From Bacteroidota bacterium (GTDB lineage Bacteria > Bacteroidota > Bacteroidia > UKL13-3): a stretch of DNA of 32,216 bases. The position numbers and the translations under genes were made by a program. The stretch spans positions 1 through 32,216 of the forward strand of contig CANLLM010000023.1 in NCBI GenBank assembly GCA_947491825.1. The letters run 5' to 3'. The notes under the pieces are model-generated. The model had not been told where the DNA came from, made no database searches, and saw only the letters and a program-made list of their open reading frames with translations. This document shows positions 25,282 to 32,216 of this stretch, in pieces; position 1 is the stretch's first letter, and each line of letters opens with the position of its first letter.

Positions 25282-25809
25282 ATGAAAAATATAGCAAGAC
25301 CAAAAGTGGGTGAATACCCAGAGTATTTTGAGAAATATTACAGCAAATTACCTGCTGAGGCGAATTTGGTTGAATTGATGACCAAAAGTAATATGGATAC
25401 GATTGACGTGATTACTTCTGTTGATGGTGAAACGCTCGAGTTTCGATATGCTGAAGGCAAATGGAGTATACGAGAAATTATTCAACATCTGATGGATAGC
25501 GAAAGGGTATTTGCCTATCGTGCGATGCGCATTGCTCGTGGCGATAAAAGTGAAAATCCTGGTTATGATGAAAATGTTTATGCTGCAAACAGTGATGCTG
25601 ATAGTCGCAACATCATGGATATGGTGCGAGAGTTTAGTTTGCTACGTGCAAGTACGATAGAGTTATTTAAAAGTTTAAGCGGAGAAGGCCTACAATATGT
25701 TGGTTTTGCCAATGGATACAAAGTAACACCTGCAGCGCTTGGCTATGCAATAGTTGCCCATGAAATGCATCACTTAAAAGTAATTGAAGATAAGTATCTA
25801 CCGCATTAA
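25282..25809 (+). CDS. DinB-like four-helix-bundle protein
   Basis: The 175-residue protein belongs to the DinB/YfiT superfamily, cytoplasmic four-helix bundles with a His-based metal site, some acting as thiol (bacillithiol or mycothiol) transferases. The N-terminal helix has the usual GKWSIREIIQHLMDSER (59-75) with His69, and the C-terminal helix has AHEMHHLKVIE (159-169) with His160 and His164; together these are the probable metal ligands. The reaction is unknown for this protein. It starts 13 bases after the M1 peptidase stop codon and is probably co-transcribed, though no functional link is obvious. The terminator at 25812-25849 follows. Confidence 0.85.
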   Translation: MKNIARPKVGEYPEYFEKYYSKLPAEANLVELMTKSNMDTIDVITSVDGETLEFRYAEGKWSIREIIQHLMDSERVFAYRAMRIARGDKSENPGYDENVYAANSDADSRNIMDMVREFSLLRASTIELFKSLSGEGLQYVGFANGYKVTPAALGYAIVAHEMHHLKVIEDKYLPH

Positions 25810-25811
25810 TT

Positions 25812-25849
25812 AGCATAAAAAAGCCGTTCTAAAACGACTTTTTTATGCT
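25812..25849. terminator. Bidirectional terminator between convergent genes
   Basis: AGCATAAAAAAG-C-CGTT (25812-25828) pairs with AACG-A-CTTTTTTATGCT (25833-25849) with a single C/A mismatch and a 4-base loop. The A and T tracts are inside the stem, so it serves both the DinB gene (plus) and the unknown gene at 25865 (minus). Confidence 0.85.
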
Positions 25850-25864
25850 GATATTAAGATGAAG

Positions 25865-26323
25865 TTATTTCTTATTGTAGTAGTATACTTTGCCATTTAG
25901 CGCTTCGCACAACACTTCTAGATCTTCCCATGCTTTTTGTGCAAGAGAACCCTTAGGCCCTGAATTATTGACCTCTAGCGGGCCGTTGGCAATTTCCGAC
26001 TTTGTTTTTATTTCTCCTTTGGGGGTAAACACTACAAAGTAACCACTGTCTGTTTTTGTTCCGATTACATTGAGTGTGATTCTAGTGATGGTGAGTGTTT
26101 TTGGCACACTGGTAATATTAAATCCAGTTAAATCGTTTTTCGCGATAATATATCCATTCATGGTCATCTGGACTATCACCTTAGGCCGGCAAGTTTTTAA
26201 CGATGTATCCTTTAGTAACACACCAATTTTATTCGATTTTTTAGGTGTTGCAAGCAAGCCCCAAGTGCCATTTTGCGCAAACGCTGCATTAGTTAGCAGC
26301 AACAAGGTAATAAGTGTTTTCAT
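25865..26323 (-). CDS. Unrecognised small secreted protein
   Basis: The 152-residue protein has a clear signal peptide (MKTLITLLLLTNAAFA, then QNG), so it is periplasmic or secreted. The mature part of about 136 residues contains two cysteines (KTCRPK and LEVLCEAL) and beta-strand-like segments (KVIVQMTMNGYIIAKN, KTLTITRITLNVIG, SGYFVVFTPKGEIKT), followed by a probable helix (LAQKAWEDLEVLCEAL) and a basic/aromatic C-terminus (KVYYYNKK). I do not recognise a family. No lipobox and no T9SS sorting domain. It stands alone between the DinB terminator and a 264-base gap before tRNA-Val. A promoter was not found. Confidence 0.7.
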   Translation of the reverse strand: MKTLITLLLLTNAAFAQNGTWGLLATPKKSNKIGVLLKDTSLKTCRPKVIVQMTMNGYIIAKNDLTGFNITSVPKTLTITRITLNVIGTKTDSGYFVVFTPKGEIKTKSEIANGPLEVNNSGPKGSLAQKAWEDLEVLCEALNGKVYYYNKK

Positions 26324-26560
26324 AGATGTTAATTAATTAGTTTTAAATGGTATTCATTAAATCGAATCAATTGGCTATGGGCTGGGTAGTATTATTTTAC
26401 TTATACAATTAGGAATCTAAGTGCAATATAATTATTAATTTTAGAGTTCGTTTATATAAAACATCGAATAACAGATATGTATAAATAATGATATTTACTA
26501 TGCGTAATTTGCTTGTGCTTTTTGGATAATATAACTAACCATTTTTAACTAGACAAAACA
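26324..26560. other. Intergenic, nothing recognised
   Basis: AT-rich gap between the unknown secreted gene and the tRNA-Val terminator. No open frame, hairpin or promoter box beyond chance. Confidence 0.5.
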
Positions 26561-26588
26561 AAAAAAAAGCCACCTAATGGTGGCTTTT
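26561..26588 (-). terminator. tRNA-Val terminator
   Basis: AAAAGCCACC (26565-26574), loop TAAT, GGTGGCTTTT (26579-26588), with further A at 26561-26564. Read on the minus strand, it is a hairpin followed by eight or more U. Its first arm begins at the last base of the tRNA CCA end. Confidence 0.85.
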
Positions 26589-26665
26589 GGTGGGAGCAAC
26601 AGGGTTCGAACCTGTGACCCCCTGCTTGTAAGGCAGGTGCTCTGAACCAGCTGAGCTATGCTCCC
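26588..26665 (-). tRNA. tRNA-Val (anticodon TAC)
   Basis: The minus strand folds as a 75-base cloverleaf plus encoded CCA. Acceptor GGGAGCA pairs with TGCTCCC, with discriminator A and CCA at 26588-26590. The D-arm is GCTC/GAGC around AGCTGGTTCA. The anticodon stem CCTGC/GCAGG encloses CTTACAA, giving anticodon TAC for the valine codon GUA. The T-arm is ACAGG-TTCGAAC-CCTGT. U34 is the kind of wobble base modified by TrhO, encoded at 17037-17975. It has its own promoter and terminator. Confidence 0.97.
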
Positions 26666-26717
26666 AATTAAACTTAACGATGTCTTTTTTACAGTACCGT
26701 TTCTGTTTTAAGGTTGG

Positions 26718-26748
26718 CAAAGATAAGTTTGATGTTTATAAATACAAA
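26718..26748 (-). promoter_or_regulatory. tRNA-Val promoter
   Basis: On the minus strand TTTG (26748-26745), a 19-base spacer and TATCTTTG (26725-26718) match the Bacteroidota promoter consensus perfectly. The expected start near 26712 gives a 5' leader of about 46 bases for RNase P to remove. Confidence 0.7.
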
Positions 26749-26816
26749 CACATGCTAACTTTTTTTTTAAAATATTTGCAACCTGCTGAACATCAAAAAC
26801 TATATTTTAATCAATA

Positions 26817-29318
26817 ATGCAAAATAAACCGCTTAAATTCCTTCTGTACTCGCTTGTTGCATTTCTTTTACTGGCCTTAGGGCTTATAGGATACCTATTG
26901 GCCAATAAAAATCAGATTAAAAAATATGCACTAGATCAACTAAATGCGCAGTTAGATGCAAAAATCACCATCAATAACATTGATGTCACCCTATTTAAGC
27001 AGTTTCCTAAAGTTAGTTTAGATATGCATTTGGTGCGTGTTACTGATCCTACTCAACCCGAAAAATATCTACTACAAGCAGAGCATGTGTACATTGGGTT
27101 TAATTTTTATGATATTATTCGCAAACAATACAGTATTAAACTTATTACCATAGATAGCGCGCAGTTATACTTATATACCAATTTAGAAGGGAAATCTAAT
27201 TTTAATATTTTTAAAAAAGATACCTCAACGGCTGCTAATCAAAGTTTTTTATTAAGCCTAAAAGAAGTTAATCTGAACCAAGTAAACGTTGTGTATATAA
27301 ATAAGAGCAACAAACAACATTACGACTTACGTTTACAAAACATGTTATTGAGTGGTGATTTTAGTAATACGGGAGAATCAATTAATTGTAAAGGATTGGT
27401 TTATGCTCGAATGGTAAAATCAGATCAATTTATGTTGGCAAAAAACAAGTTACTTACTTTGGATTTAAGGCTAGCCATAAATAACCAAACAGAAACTTAC
27501 AGCTTTACTAAAGGATTTATTGATTTAGATATGTTGCAATTGAATTTGGAAGGCACTATCACCAACAAGTCTAAATCCGTTTTATTTGATGTAAAAGTTG
27601 GGGCTCGTAAATTAGATATTCCAGCTATGCTAAGTTTATTGCCAGGAAGTGTTAACCTGCCATCTGATTTACAAAGTGAGGGTGAATTGTATTTTAATGG
27701 TTTGATCAAGGGTGAAGCTTCTGAGACAAGCTCCCCTCAAATTTCTTTAACCTTTGGTGTAAAAAATGGGAAACTAAAAAAAGGTGATGGGCTGAGTATA
27801 AATCAAATTAAATTCTCTGGTGAGTTTGGCAATGGGGCAGCACAAAATGCTAAGCATAGTTTTGTTAAACTTAATGATTTACAGTTTGCCATTTCTGAGG
27901 GCAAAGTTAAGGGTAATTTATTTATTAATGATTTTACAAATCCAGAAATGAAATTACATTTAGAAGGAAATACAAGGGCTCAGGATATTATCGCATTTGT
28001 TAAAAATGGGGTGATTAAAAGAGTTGAAGGTAATATAAAATTTGATGTTGACTTTGAAGGTTTGTTGGCGCATGTAAATTCAATTAATTGGCTTAAAAAT
28101 AAGGCTTCAGGAACTATTGATTTGGATTTAAGTAATATTGAATTTAATAATGGGAAAAATAGAACCGAGATGTTTAAGGCATTTTTTGTGGTAAACGGAA
28201 AAGATGTTGAGATAAATAGATTAGATGCCAAGATTAATCAATCAGATGTTAAAGCTAAGGGTGTCTTGCATAACTTTATTCCTTATTTATTAATTAATGG
28301 GGAGAAACTAGATGCACAAATTAATTACCAATCAAATTACATAGATATAAATAATTTTACCATGTTGGGTGCGGTATCAAAAGATACCATTCCGACAGGG
28401 TTTTCTTTACCTGATAACATCACCATTTCGGCAAATATTGGTGCTGGTAAATTAATTTATAATTTATTTACAGCACAAAATGTAAGTGCAAAGGTGTTGT
28501 GGCGAGGTAAGGTAATTTCTTTAGAAGAGTTTGCCGCTCATACTATGGAGGGGGATATTAAGTTAGATGGACAAATTGAAAATGCACCTGATGGTAGGTT
28601 TTTAATTACGGCCTCATCTACTCTGAAAGGGATAAACATCACGCGATTGTTTAAGGAATGTAACGATTTTGGTCAACAAGAAATAACTCAAAAACATTTA
28701 CATGGTAAACTAAGTGGTGAGATTAATTTTGTTGGGGTATGGAGCAACAATTTCACATGCGATTTAAATAAGCTATACGTACTAAGTAAGATAAAAGTAA
28801 GTAATGGCGAATTGGTAAATTATGAACCGCTTAATGCCTTGGGTAAATACATTGATGTTAACGATTTACGTAACTTAAAGTTTGCTGATTTAGACAACAC
28901 CATCGAAATAAAAAATAAAACCATTTTTATTCCGCAGTTTGATGTTAAAAATAATGCGTTAAATATTACACTTAGTGGTTCTCATTCTTTTGATAATGTA
29001 GTAGATTATAGAATAAAAATCAAGTTGAGTGAGTTACTCAAAAATAAACGTAAGAAACTGAGCAACGAGTTTAACGAGGAGGAAGCGACAGCAGATAGAG
29101 GTGTAAATTTATACATGAGTATGAAAGGCCCAATTGATAATGTATCTATTACATATGATAAGCTTGGAACCAAACAAAAAATTACACAAGAGTTGCAACA
29201 AGAGAAACAAAGTATTAAGGAGATTCTCAAGAAAGAGTTAGGTATTGATGACAATAAGAAATCGGATATTAAAGAAAAACAAAAAGACGATGGTGAATTG
29301 GAATTCGAATCTGAATAA
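26817..29318 (+). CDS. AsmA-family envelope protein
   Basis: The 833-residue protein has one N-terminal membrane segment (about 8-29, LLYSLVAFLLLALGLIGYLL) and a large periplasmic part. It starts with the AsmA pattern KNQIKKYALDQLNAQLDAKITINNIDVTLFKQFPKVSLDM and continues as a long beta-rich repeat body (many LEGxxxN, KGNLFIND-type strands). An AsmA C-terminal region lies about 660-760 (LSKIKVSNGELVNYEPLN, ALNITLSGSHSFDNVVDYRIKIKLSELL), followed by a highly charged Lys/Glu/Asp tail. Family members are thought to form bridges that carry phospholipid between membranes; that function is family knowledge. It is monocistronic. The gene stops 3 bases before the convergent nadE stop codon, with no terminator between. 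Confidence 0.88.
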   Translation: MQNKPLKFLLYSLVAFLLLALGLIGYLLANKNQIKKYALDQLNAQLDAKITINNIDVTLFKQFPKVSLDMHLVRVTDPTQPEKYLLQAEHVYIGFNFYDIIRKQYSIKLITIDSAQLYLYTNLEGKSNFNIFKKDTSTAANQSFLLSLKEVNLNQVNVVYINKSNKQHYDLRLQNMLLSGDFSNTGESINCKGLVYARMVKSDQFMLAKNKLLTLDLRLAINNQTETYSFTKGFIDLDMLQLNLEGTITNKSKSVLFDVKVGARKLDIPAMLSLLPGSVNLPSDLQSEGELYFNGLIKGEASETSSPQISLTFGVKNGKLKKGDGLSINQIKFSGEFGNGAAQNAKHSFVKLNDLQFAISEGKVKGNLFINDFTNPEMKLHLEGNTRAQDIIAFVKNGVIKRVEGNIKFDVDFEGLLAHVNSINWLKNKASGTIDLDLSNIEFNNGKNRTEMFKAFFVVNGKDVEINRLDAKINQSDVKAKGVLHNFIPYLLINGEKLDAQINYQSNYIDINNFTMLGAVSKDTIPTGFSLPDNITISANIGAGKLIYNLFTAQNVSAKVLWRGKVISLEEFAAHTMEGDIKLDGQIENAPDGRFLITASSTLKGINITRLFKECNDFGQQEITQKHLHGKLSGEINFVGVWSNNFTCDLNKLYVLSKIKVSNGELVNYEPLNALGKYIDVNDLRNLKFADLDNTIEIKNKTIFIPQFDVKNNALNITLSGSHSFDNVVDYRIKIKLSELLKNKRKKLSNEFNEEEATADRGVNLYMSMKGPIDNVSITYDKLGTKQKITQELQQEKQSIKEILKKELGIDDNKKSDIKEKQKDDGELEFESE

Positions 29319-29321
29319 TTG

Positions 29322-30989
29322 CTAGTTTAAATACTTTGCAACGATTGGCATTCTGCGTCCTGGTCCAAATGCCTTTGACGAAACACGCAATACTGGAGGT
29401 GCTTGGATTCTTTTCCATTCATTGCTATTAACCATACTTAACACTCGTTTTACCAAAGCTTCAGCAAATCCCAATGCTATAATTTCTTTTGGACTCTTGC
29501 GCATCTCAATATATAGGGCCAATATGGCATCTAAGGTATCATAATCAGGTAATGAGTCACTGTCTTTTTGGTCTGGGCGTAATTCTGCTGATGGGGCTTT
29601 TGTAATTGTATTTTCAGGAATTATTTCCCCATTTCGGTTAATGTAATTGGCTAATTGATAAACCTCTGTTTTGTATAAATCACCAATTACCGAAAGTCCT
29701 CCGCACATATCACCATATAAAGTGCCATACCCTACGGCCAATTCGCTTTTATTTGAAGTGTTTAATAGAATATAACCAAACTTATTACTCATGGCCATTA
29801 AAATTACACCCCTGCTGCGAGATTGCATATTTTCTTCTGCAATGTTAAATGGTAAGCCATTAAATAGTGGTTGTAAAGTATTGATTAAGGCTTGATAGGT
29901 TGTCTCTATGTTTATGGTATCGTGAGGTGTGCCTAAGTTATTAGCAAGGATTATTGCATCGTCAATACTATGTTGACTAGAATATTGTGAAGGCAATAAA
30001 ATGGCTCGTACGTTTTCAGCGCCAAGTGCTTCTGCTGCCAAACAAATCACAACAGCCGAATCTATACCACCGCTTAATCCCAATATAGCCTTGGTAAATC
30101 CTTGTTTTAAAAAATATTCGCGTATGCCTAGAACTAACGCACTGTGTATGCGTTCAATTGTGCTGCTTAATGGAGTTGTTGTAGGTTGTAATGCAAGTAT
30201 ATCTGTTGTGCCGTTGTTTGATGTAAAGATGTATACTCTTTGTTGCTCTTCAAAAGGAGTGATGTTATCTATTACTTCAGCATGTTGATTAACAACCATA
30301 CTTCCACCATCAAAAATAAGTTGGGTTTGGGCACCAATATGGTTAACGTAAAACAACGGCAAGTTGTATTTAGTTACATTGGTTTTCATTACTTGCGTTC
30401 TTATTTCTTGTTGGTTTTTATTAAAGGGTGAAGCGGCAATATTTATCATCAAATCTGGTTGTTGCTTAATCAGCTCATCCATTGGGTTGTTTTGGTATAA
30501 GGGATTATCGTCCACATTCCATAAATCTTCACAAACTGTAAGGGCTATTTTAACACCCTTTAAATTAATAATTTCAAAATTATTATTTGGTTCAAAGTAC
30601 CTATACTCGTCAAAAATATCATAATTAGGTAATAATGTTTTGCTCCTTATTGCGGCCACTTTTCCATCGGCAAGTAAAAAAGCAGAATTAAATAAATCCT
30701 TACCTTTAAAGTTTGGATTCTTGCAAGGTGAACCAATAATAGCAGCTATACCAATACAATGTTTAGCTATTTCATCTACGCTTTGTTGGCATTGATCAAT
30801 AAAGTCATCAAACTCTAAAAAGTCGCGGGGAGGGTATCCACAAACACATAGCTCCGAGAACACAATTAAATCTGCTCCTACATCTTGTGCTTTTTTTATG
30901 TTGCTAATAATTTTTTGCGTGTTATAATCAAAATTACCTGTGTGGTAATCTAATTGTGCAATAGCAATTTTAAGATTTTTCAAGCTCAT
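29322..30989 (-). CDS. nadE: Glutamine-hydrolysing NAD+ synthetase
   Basis: It catalyses the last step of NAD+ synthesis, amidating nicotinic acid adenine dinucleotide with glutamine-derived ammonia and ATP. The 555 residues hold two domains. An N-terminal nitrilase-type glutaminase carries the triad Glu46 (in FSELCVCGYPPRD), Lys117 (in RSKTLLPNYDIFDEYRYF) and Cys153 (in LTVCEDLW). A C-terminal synthetase has the PP-loop SGGIDS at 305-310. Length is normal for the bacterial two-domain form. It starts with a 1-base overlap (TAATG) after the PorT-like gene and so is probably translated from the same message. Its nearness to gldB recalls the conserved nadE-gldB arrangement I know from flavobacteria. 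Confidence 0.95.
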   Translation of the reverse strand: MSLKNLKIAIAQLDYHTGNFDYNTQKIISNIKKAQDVGADLIVFSELCVCGYPPRDFLEFDDFIDQCQQSVDEIAKHCIGIAAIIGSPCKNPNFKGKDLFNSAFLLADGKVAAIRSKTLLPNYDIFDEYRYFEPNNNFEIINLKGVKIALTVCEDLWNVDDNPLYQNNPMDELIKQQPDLMINIAASPFNKNQQEIRTQVMKTNVTKYNLPLFYVNHIGAQTQLIFDGGSMVVNQHAEVIDNITPFEEQQRVYIFTSNNGTTDILALQPTTTPLSSTIERIHSALVLGIREYFLKQGFTKAILGLSGGIDSAVVICLAAEALGAENVRAILLPSQYSSQHSIDDAIILANNLGTPHDTINIETTYQALINTLQPLFNGLPFNIAEENMQSRSRGVILMAMSNKFGYILLNTSNKSELAVGYGTLYGDMCGGLSVIGDLYKTEVYQLANYINRNGEIIPENTITKAPSAELRPDQKDSDSLPDYDTLDAILALYIEMRKSPKEIIALGFAEALVKRVLSMVNSNEWKRIQAPPVLRVSSKAFGPGRRMPIVAKYLN

Positions 30990-31705
30990 TAAAATAAAAC
31001 ACCTAGGTTTAAACTTACCGCATTCATTTTGGCTTTCCAGTTGTCTTCAACTGTAAAGTTATTTAATGCCTTATTGTATCTGGCACCTGCAATCAATAGG
31101 GTATTTCCGAAAATTTTGTATTGAATACCTACTCCAATTACCATGGCGGTTCTTAAAATTGCTATGTCATCATCATATTCTATTGATGGGCTGTCGTTTG
31201 ATTCTATCATGTATTCGTCCGTCTTATCAGGGTTGTTTACATTTACTTCAGTTAAATCAATCGAGCTGTTATTTATATCTGCCTTTGCCCTTACCAACAG
31301 GGCTAAATCCAAACCAAAATCTGCATAGTAGCGGAAGTAGCCAATTTCGTTGGTCCGCATACGCAACATAATAGGGACACTAACATACTGTGTTCTGTAA
31401 TTATAACTCACATCTTGGTAAGTTGAATCTATTATTCCTCTTGTAATTTTCGAATCTTTTACAATTAAATCACCAGCATAATTGGCTACAGATATTTCTG
31501 TTGCGAAAGCATAATTTTCAGTAAAATAATAATCAAACATCAGTCCATATGATGCATTTATCTTACTTCCACTGGAAGAGATACCTTTACTTTCTGGCGC
31601 TACCCAAGTTATTTGTGGCGCTAATTTTAAGCCTAATTTTATCTGTGCTTGGGATGCTGATGCAAATGCCCCAATAATACAGCAGGTAGTAATCAACTTC
31701 TTCAT
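30989..31705 (-). CDS. porT: PorT-like outer-membrane beta-barrel protein
   Basis: The 238-residue protein has a signal peptide (MKKLITTCCIIGAFASASQA, then QIKLG) and an eight-strand-type outer-membrane barrel pattern: GLKLAPQITWVAPESKG at the start, YGLMFDYYFTENYAFATEIS, YRTQYVSVPIMLRMRT, YADFGLDLALLVRAKAD, LLIAGARYNKAL, and AVSLNLGVLF ending in Phe. These match the PorT family, a barrel required for T9SS in Porphyromonas, though several Bacteroidota proteins share this general barrel pattern. It is co-transcribed with nadE. Its start is only 12 bases from the divergent gldB start. The gldB neighbour supports the PorT call, but a general PorT-family barrel remains possible. Confidence 0.7.
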   Translation of the reverse strand: MKKLITTCCIIGAFASASQAQIKLGLKLAPQITWVAPESKGISSSGSKINASYGLMFDYYFTENYAFATEISVANYAGDLIVKDSKITRGIIDSTYQDVSYNYRTQYVSVPIMLRMRTNEIGYFRYYADFGLDLALLVRAKADINNSSIDLTEVNVNNPDKTDEYMIESNDSPSIEYDDDIAILRTAMVIGVGIQYKIFGNTLLIAGARYNKALNNFTVEDNWKAKMNAVSLNLGVLF

Positions 31706-31717
31706 TATAATTGCAAG

Positions 31718-32216
31718 ATGTTTAATAAAAACTTTGGCAATATAACTATATGGGCGCTAATATGTATCGCCTTCGTAATTTCATCATGTGGTGGCTGTAA
31801 TAAATCTGAGTTTAGTCATCCTAGAGCGGTTATTGATGCACCTATTTATACTGTTAAAATACAGCGTTTTGACAAAGCGCTTTTTGAGGCTGATACAGCT
31901 AATCTGCCTGAGGCATTAAATGCCATTTCAGAAAAGTATGGGGTGTTTTATTCTTCTTATGCAAATGATATTATGCGTATGCCTTTTACACCCGGGGATA
32001 GTCTGTTTATCAGGCCAATGCGCATGCTTTTGGGTATTAATCGTTTGCAAGAGCTGCATCAAATTGTAGACAGTAATTTTAAAGATGTTACTGATTTGGA
32101 GCATGATTTTAGTGTTGCTATGGGTATTTATCACCAAGAGTTTCCGCAGGCTGTTATTCCCAAATTCACTACTTTTATAAGTGAGTTCGGTAATGGAAAT
32201 GTTATTTATGATAGCA
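31718..32216 (+). CDS. gldB: Gliding motility lipoprotein GldB (partial, C-terminal part missing)
   Basis: The frame from the ATG at 31718 stays open to the window edge (166 codons). It begins with a lipoprotein signal with lipobox ISSC (Cys24). The conserved GldB features are recognisable: TVKIQRFDKALFEAD, EALNAISEKYGVFYSSYANDIM, GDSLFIRPMRMLLGI, LEHDFSVAMGIYHQEFPQ and IPKFTTFISEFG. In Flavobacterium, GldB is an essential part of gliding motility and T9SS function; the biochemical role is unclear. The gene is divergent from the PorT-like/nadE unit with only a 12-base gap, so each promoter must lie inside the other gene. Nothing of gldC can be seen because the window ends first. Confidence 0.88.
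   Translation, partial: MFNKNFGNITIWALICIAFVISSCGGCNKSEFSHPRAVIDAPIYTVKIQRFDKALFEADTANLPEALNAISEKYGVFYSSYANDIMRMPFTPGDSLFIRPMRMLLGINRLQELHQIVDSNFKDVTDLEHDFSVAMGIYHQEFPQAVIPKFTTFISEFGNGNVIYDS

Noticed and set aside
1-32216. Insertion sequences, prophage genes, CRISPR arrays or integration sites
   Set aside because: No transposase or integrase coding, no direct repeats with regular spacers and no duplicated tRNA end were seen.

Overview
The window comes from an AT-rich (roughly 35-40 % G+C by eye) member of the Bacteroidota. Four things point there: C-terminal type IX secretion (T9SS) sorting domains, a PorT-like protein and a GldB gliding lipoprotein, the long three-domain form of IspG, and several promoters with the Bacteroidota housekeeping pattern (TTTG, about 19 bases, TAnnTTTG). 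No phage, transposase, plasmid or CRISPR features are visible. Most genes are chromosomal core genes in short operons bounded by clear hairpin-plus-T terminators.

Layout. 1-714: 5' part of a secreted GH16-type glycosidase on the minus strand, cut by the window edge. 715-1386: a long intergenic stretch with an orphan plus-strand promoter, a small GC-rich structured island and a bidirectional terminator. 1387-4577 (minus): glmM, ychF and a secreted cyclophilin. 4825-6843 (plus): methyltransferase, PAP2 phosphatase and ZIP transporter, translationally coupled. 6925-9954 (minus): three c-type cytochrome lipoproteins, a DUF5777-type beta-barrel and a YceI protein in a tight cluster. 10057-11533 (minus): MlaE/MlaF-type lipid ABC transporter without its MCE partner. 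11617-14332 (plus): an SDR oxidoreductase and ispG. 14460-15842 (plus): a T9SS cargo protein behind a strong promoter. 15942-16979 (plus): an AI-2E family permease. 17037-17975 (minus): trhO. 18129-21809 (minus): a 1226-residue Asp-box/PKD/T9SS protein. 21987-25809 (plus): an M1 peptidase that appears fused to an outer-membrane barrel, then a DinB-fold protein. 25865-26323 (minus): an unknown secreted protein. 26588-26665 (minus): tRNA-Val(TAC) with its own promoter and terminator. 26817-29318 (plus): AsmA-family protein. 29322-31705 (minus): nadE and a PorT-like barrel. 31718-32216 (plus): gldB, cut by the edge.

How it fits together. Much of the window concerns the cell envelope: peptidoglycan/LPS precursor (GlmM), isoprenoid precursor (IspG), lipid traffic (MlaEF, AsmA, PAP2), T9SS cargo and machinery (PorT, GldB, two sorting-domain proteins), and outer-membrane barrels. 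The least explained unit is the cytochrome-barrel-YceI cluster. It looks like a surface or outer-membrane redox module whose electron donor and acceptor cannot be read from this window. The best candidates for something undescribed are that cluster, the M1-peptidase/barrel fusion, and the promoter-island-terminator unit at 953-1366 that may encode a small RNA.
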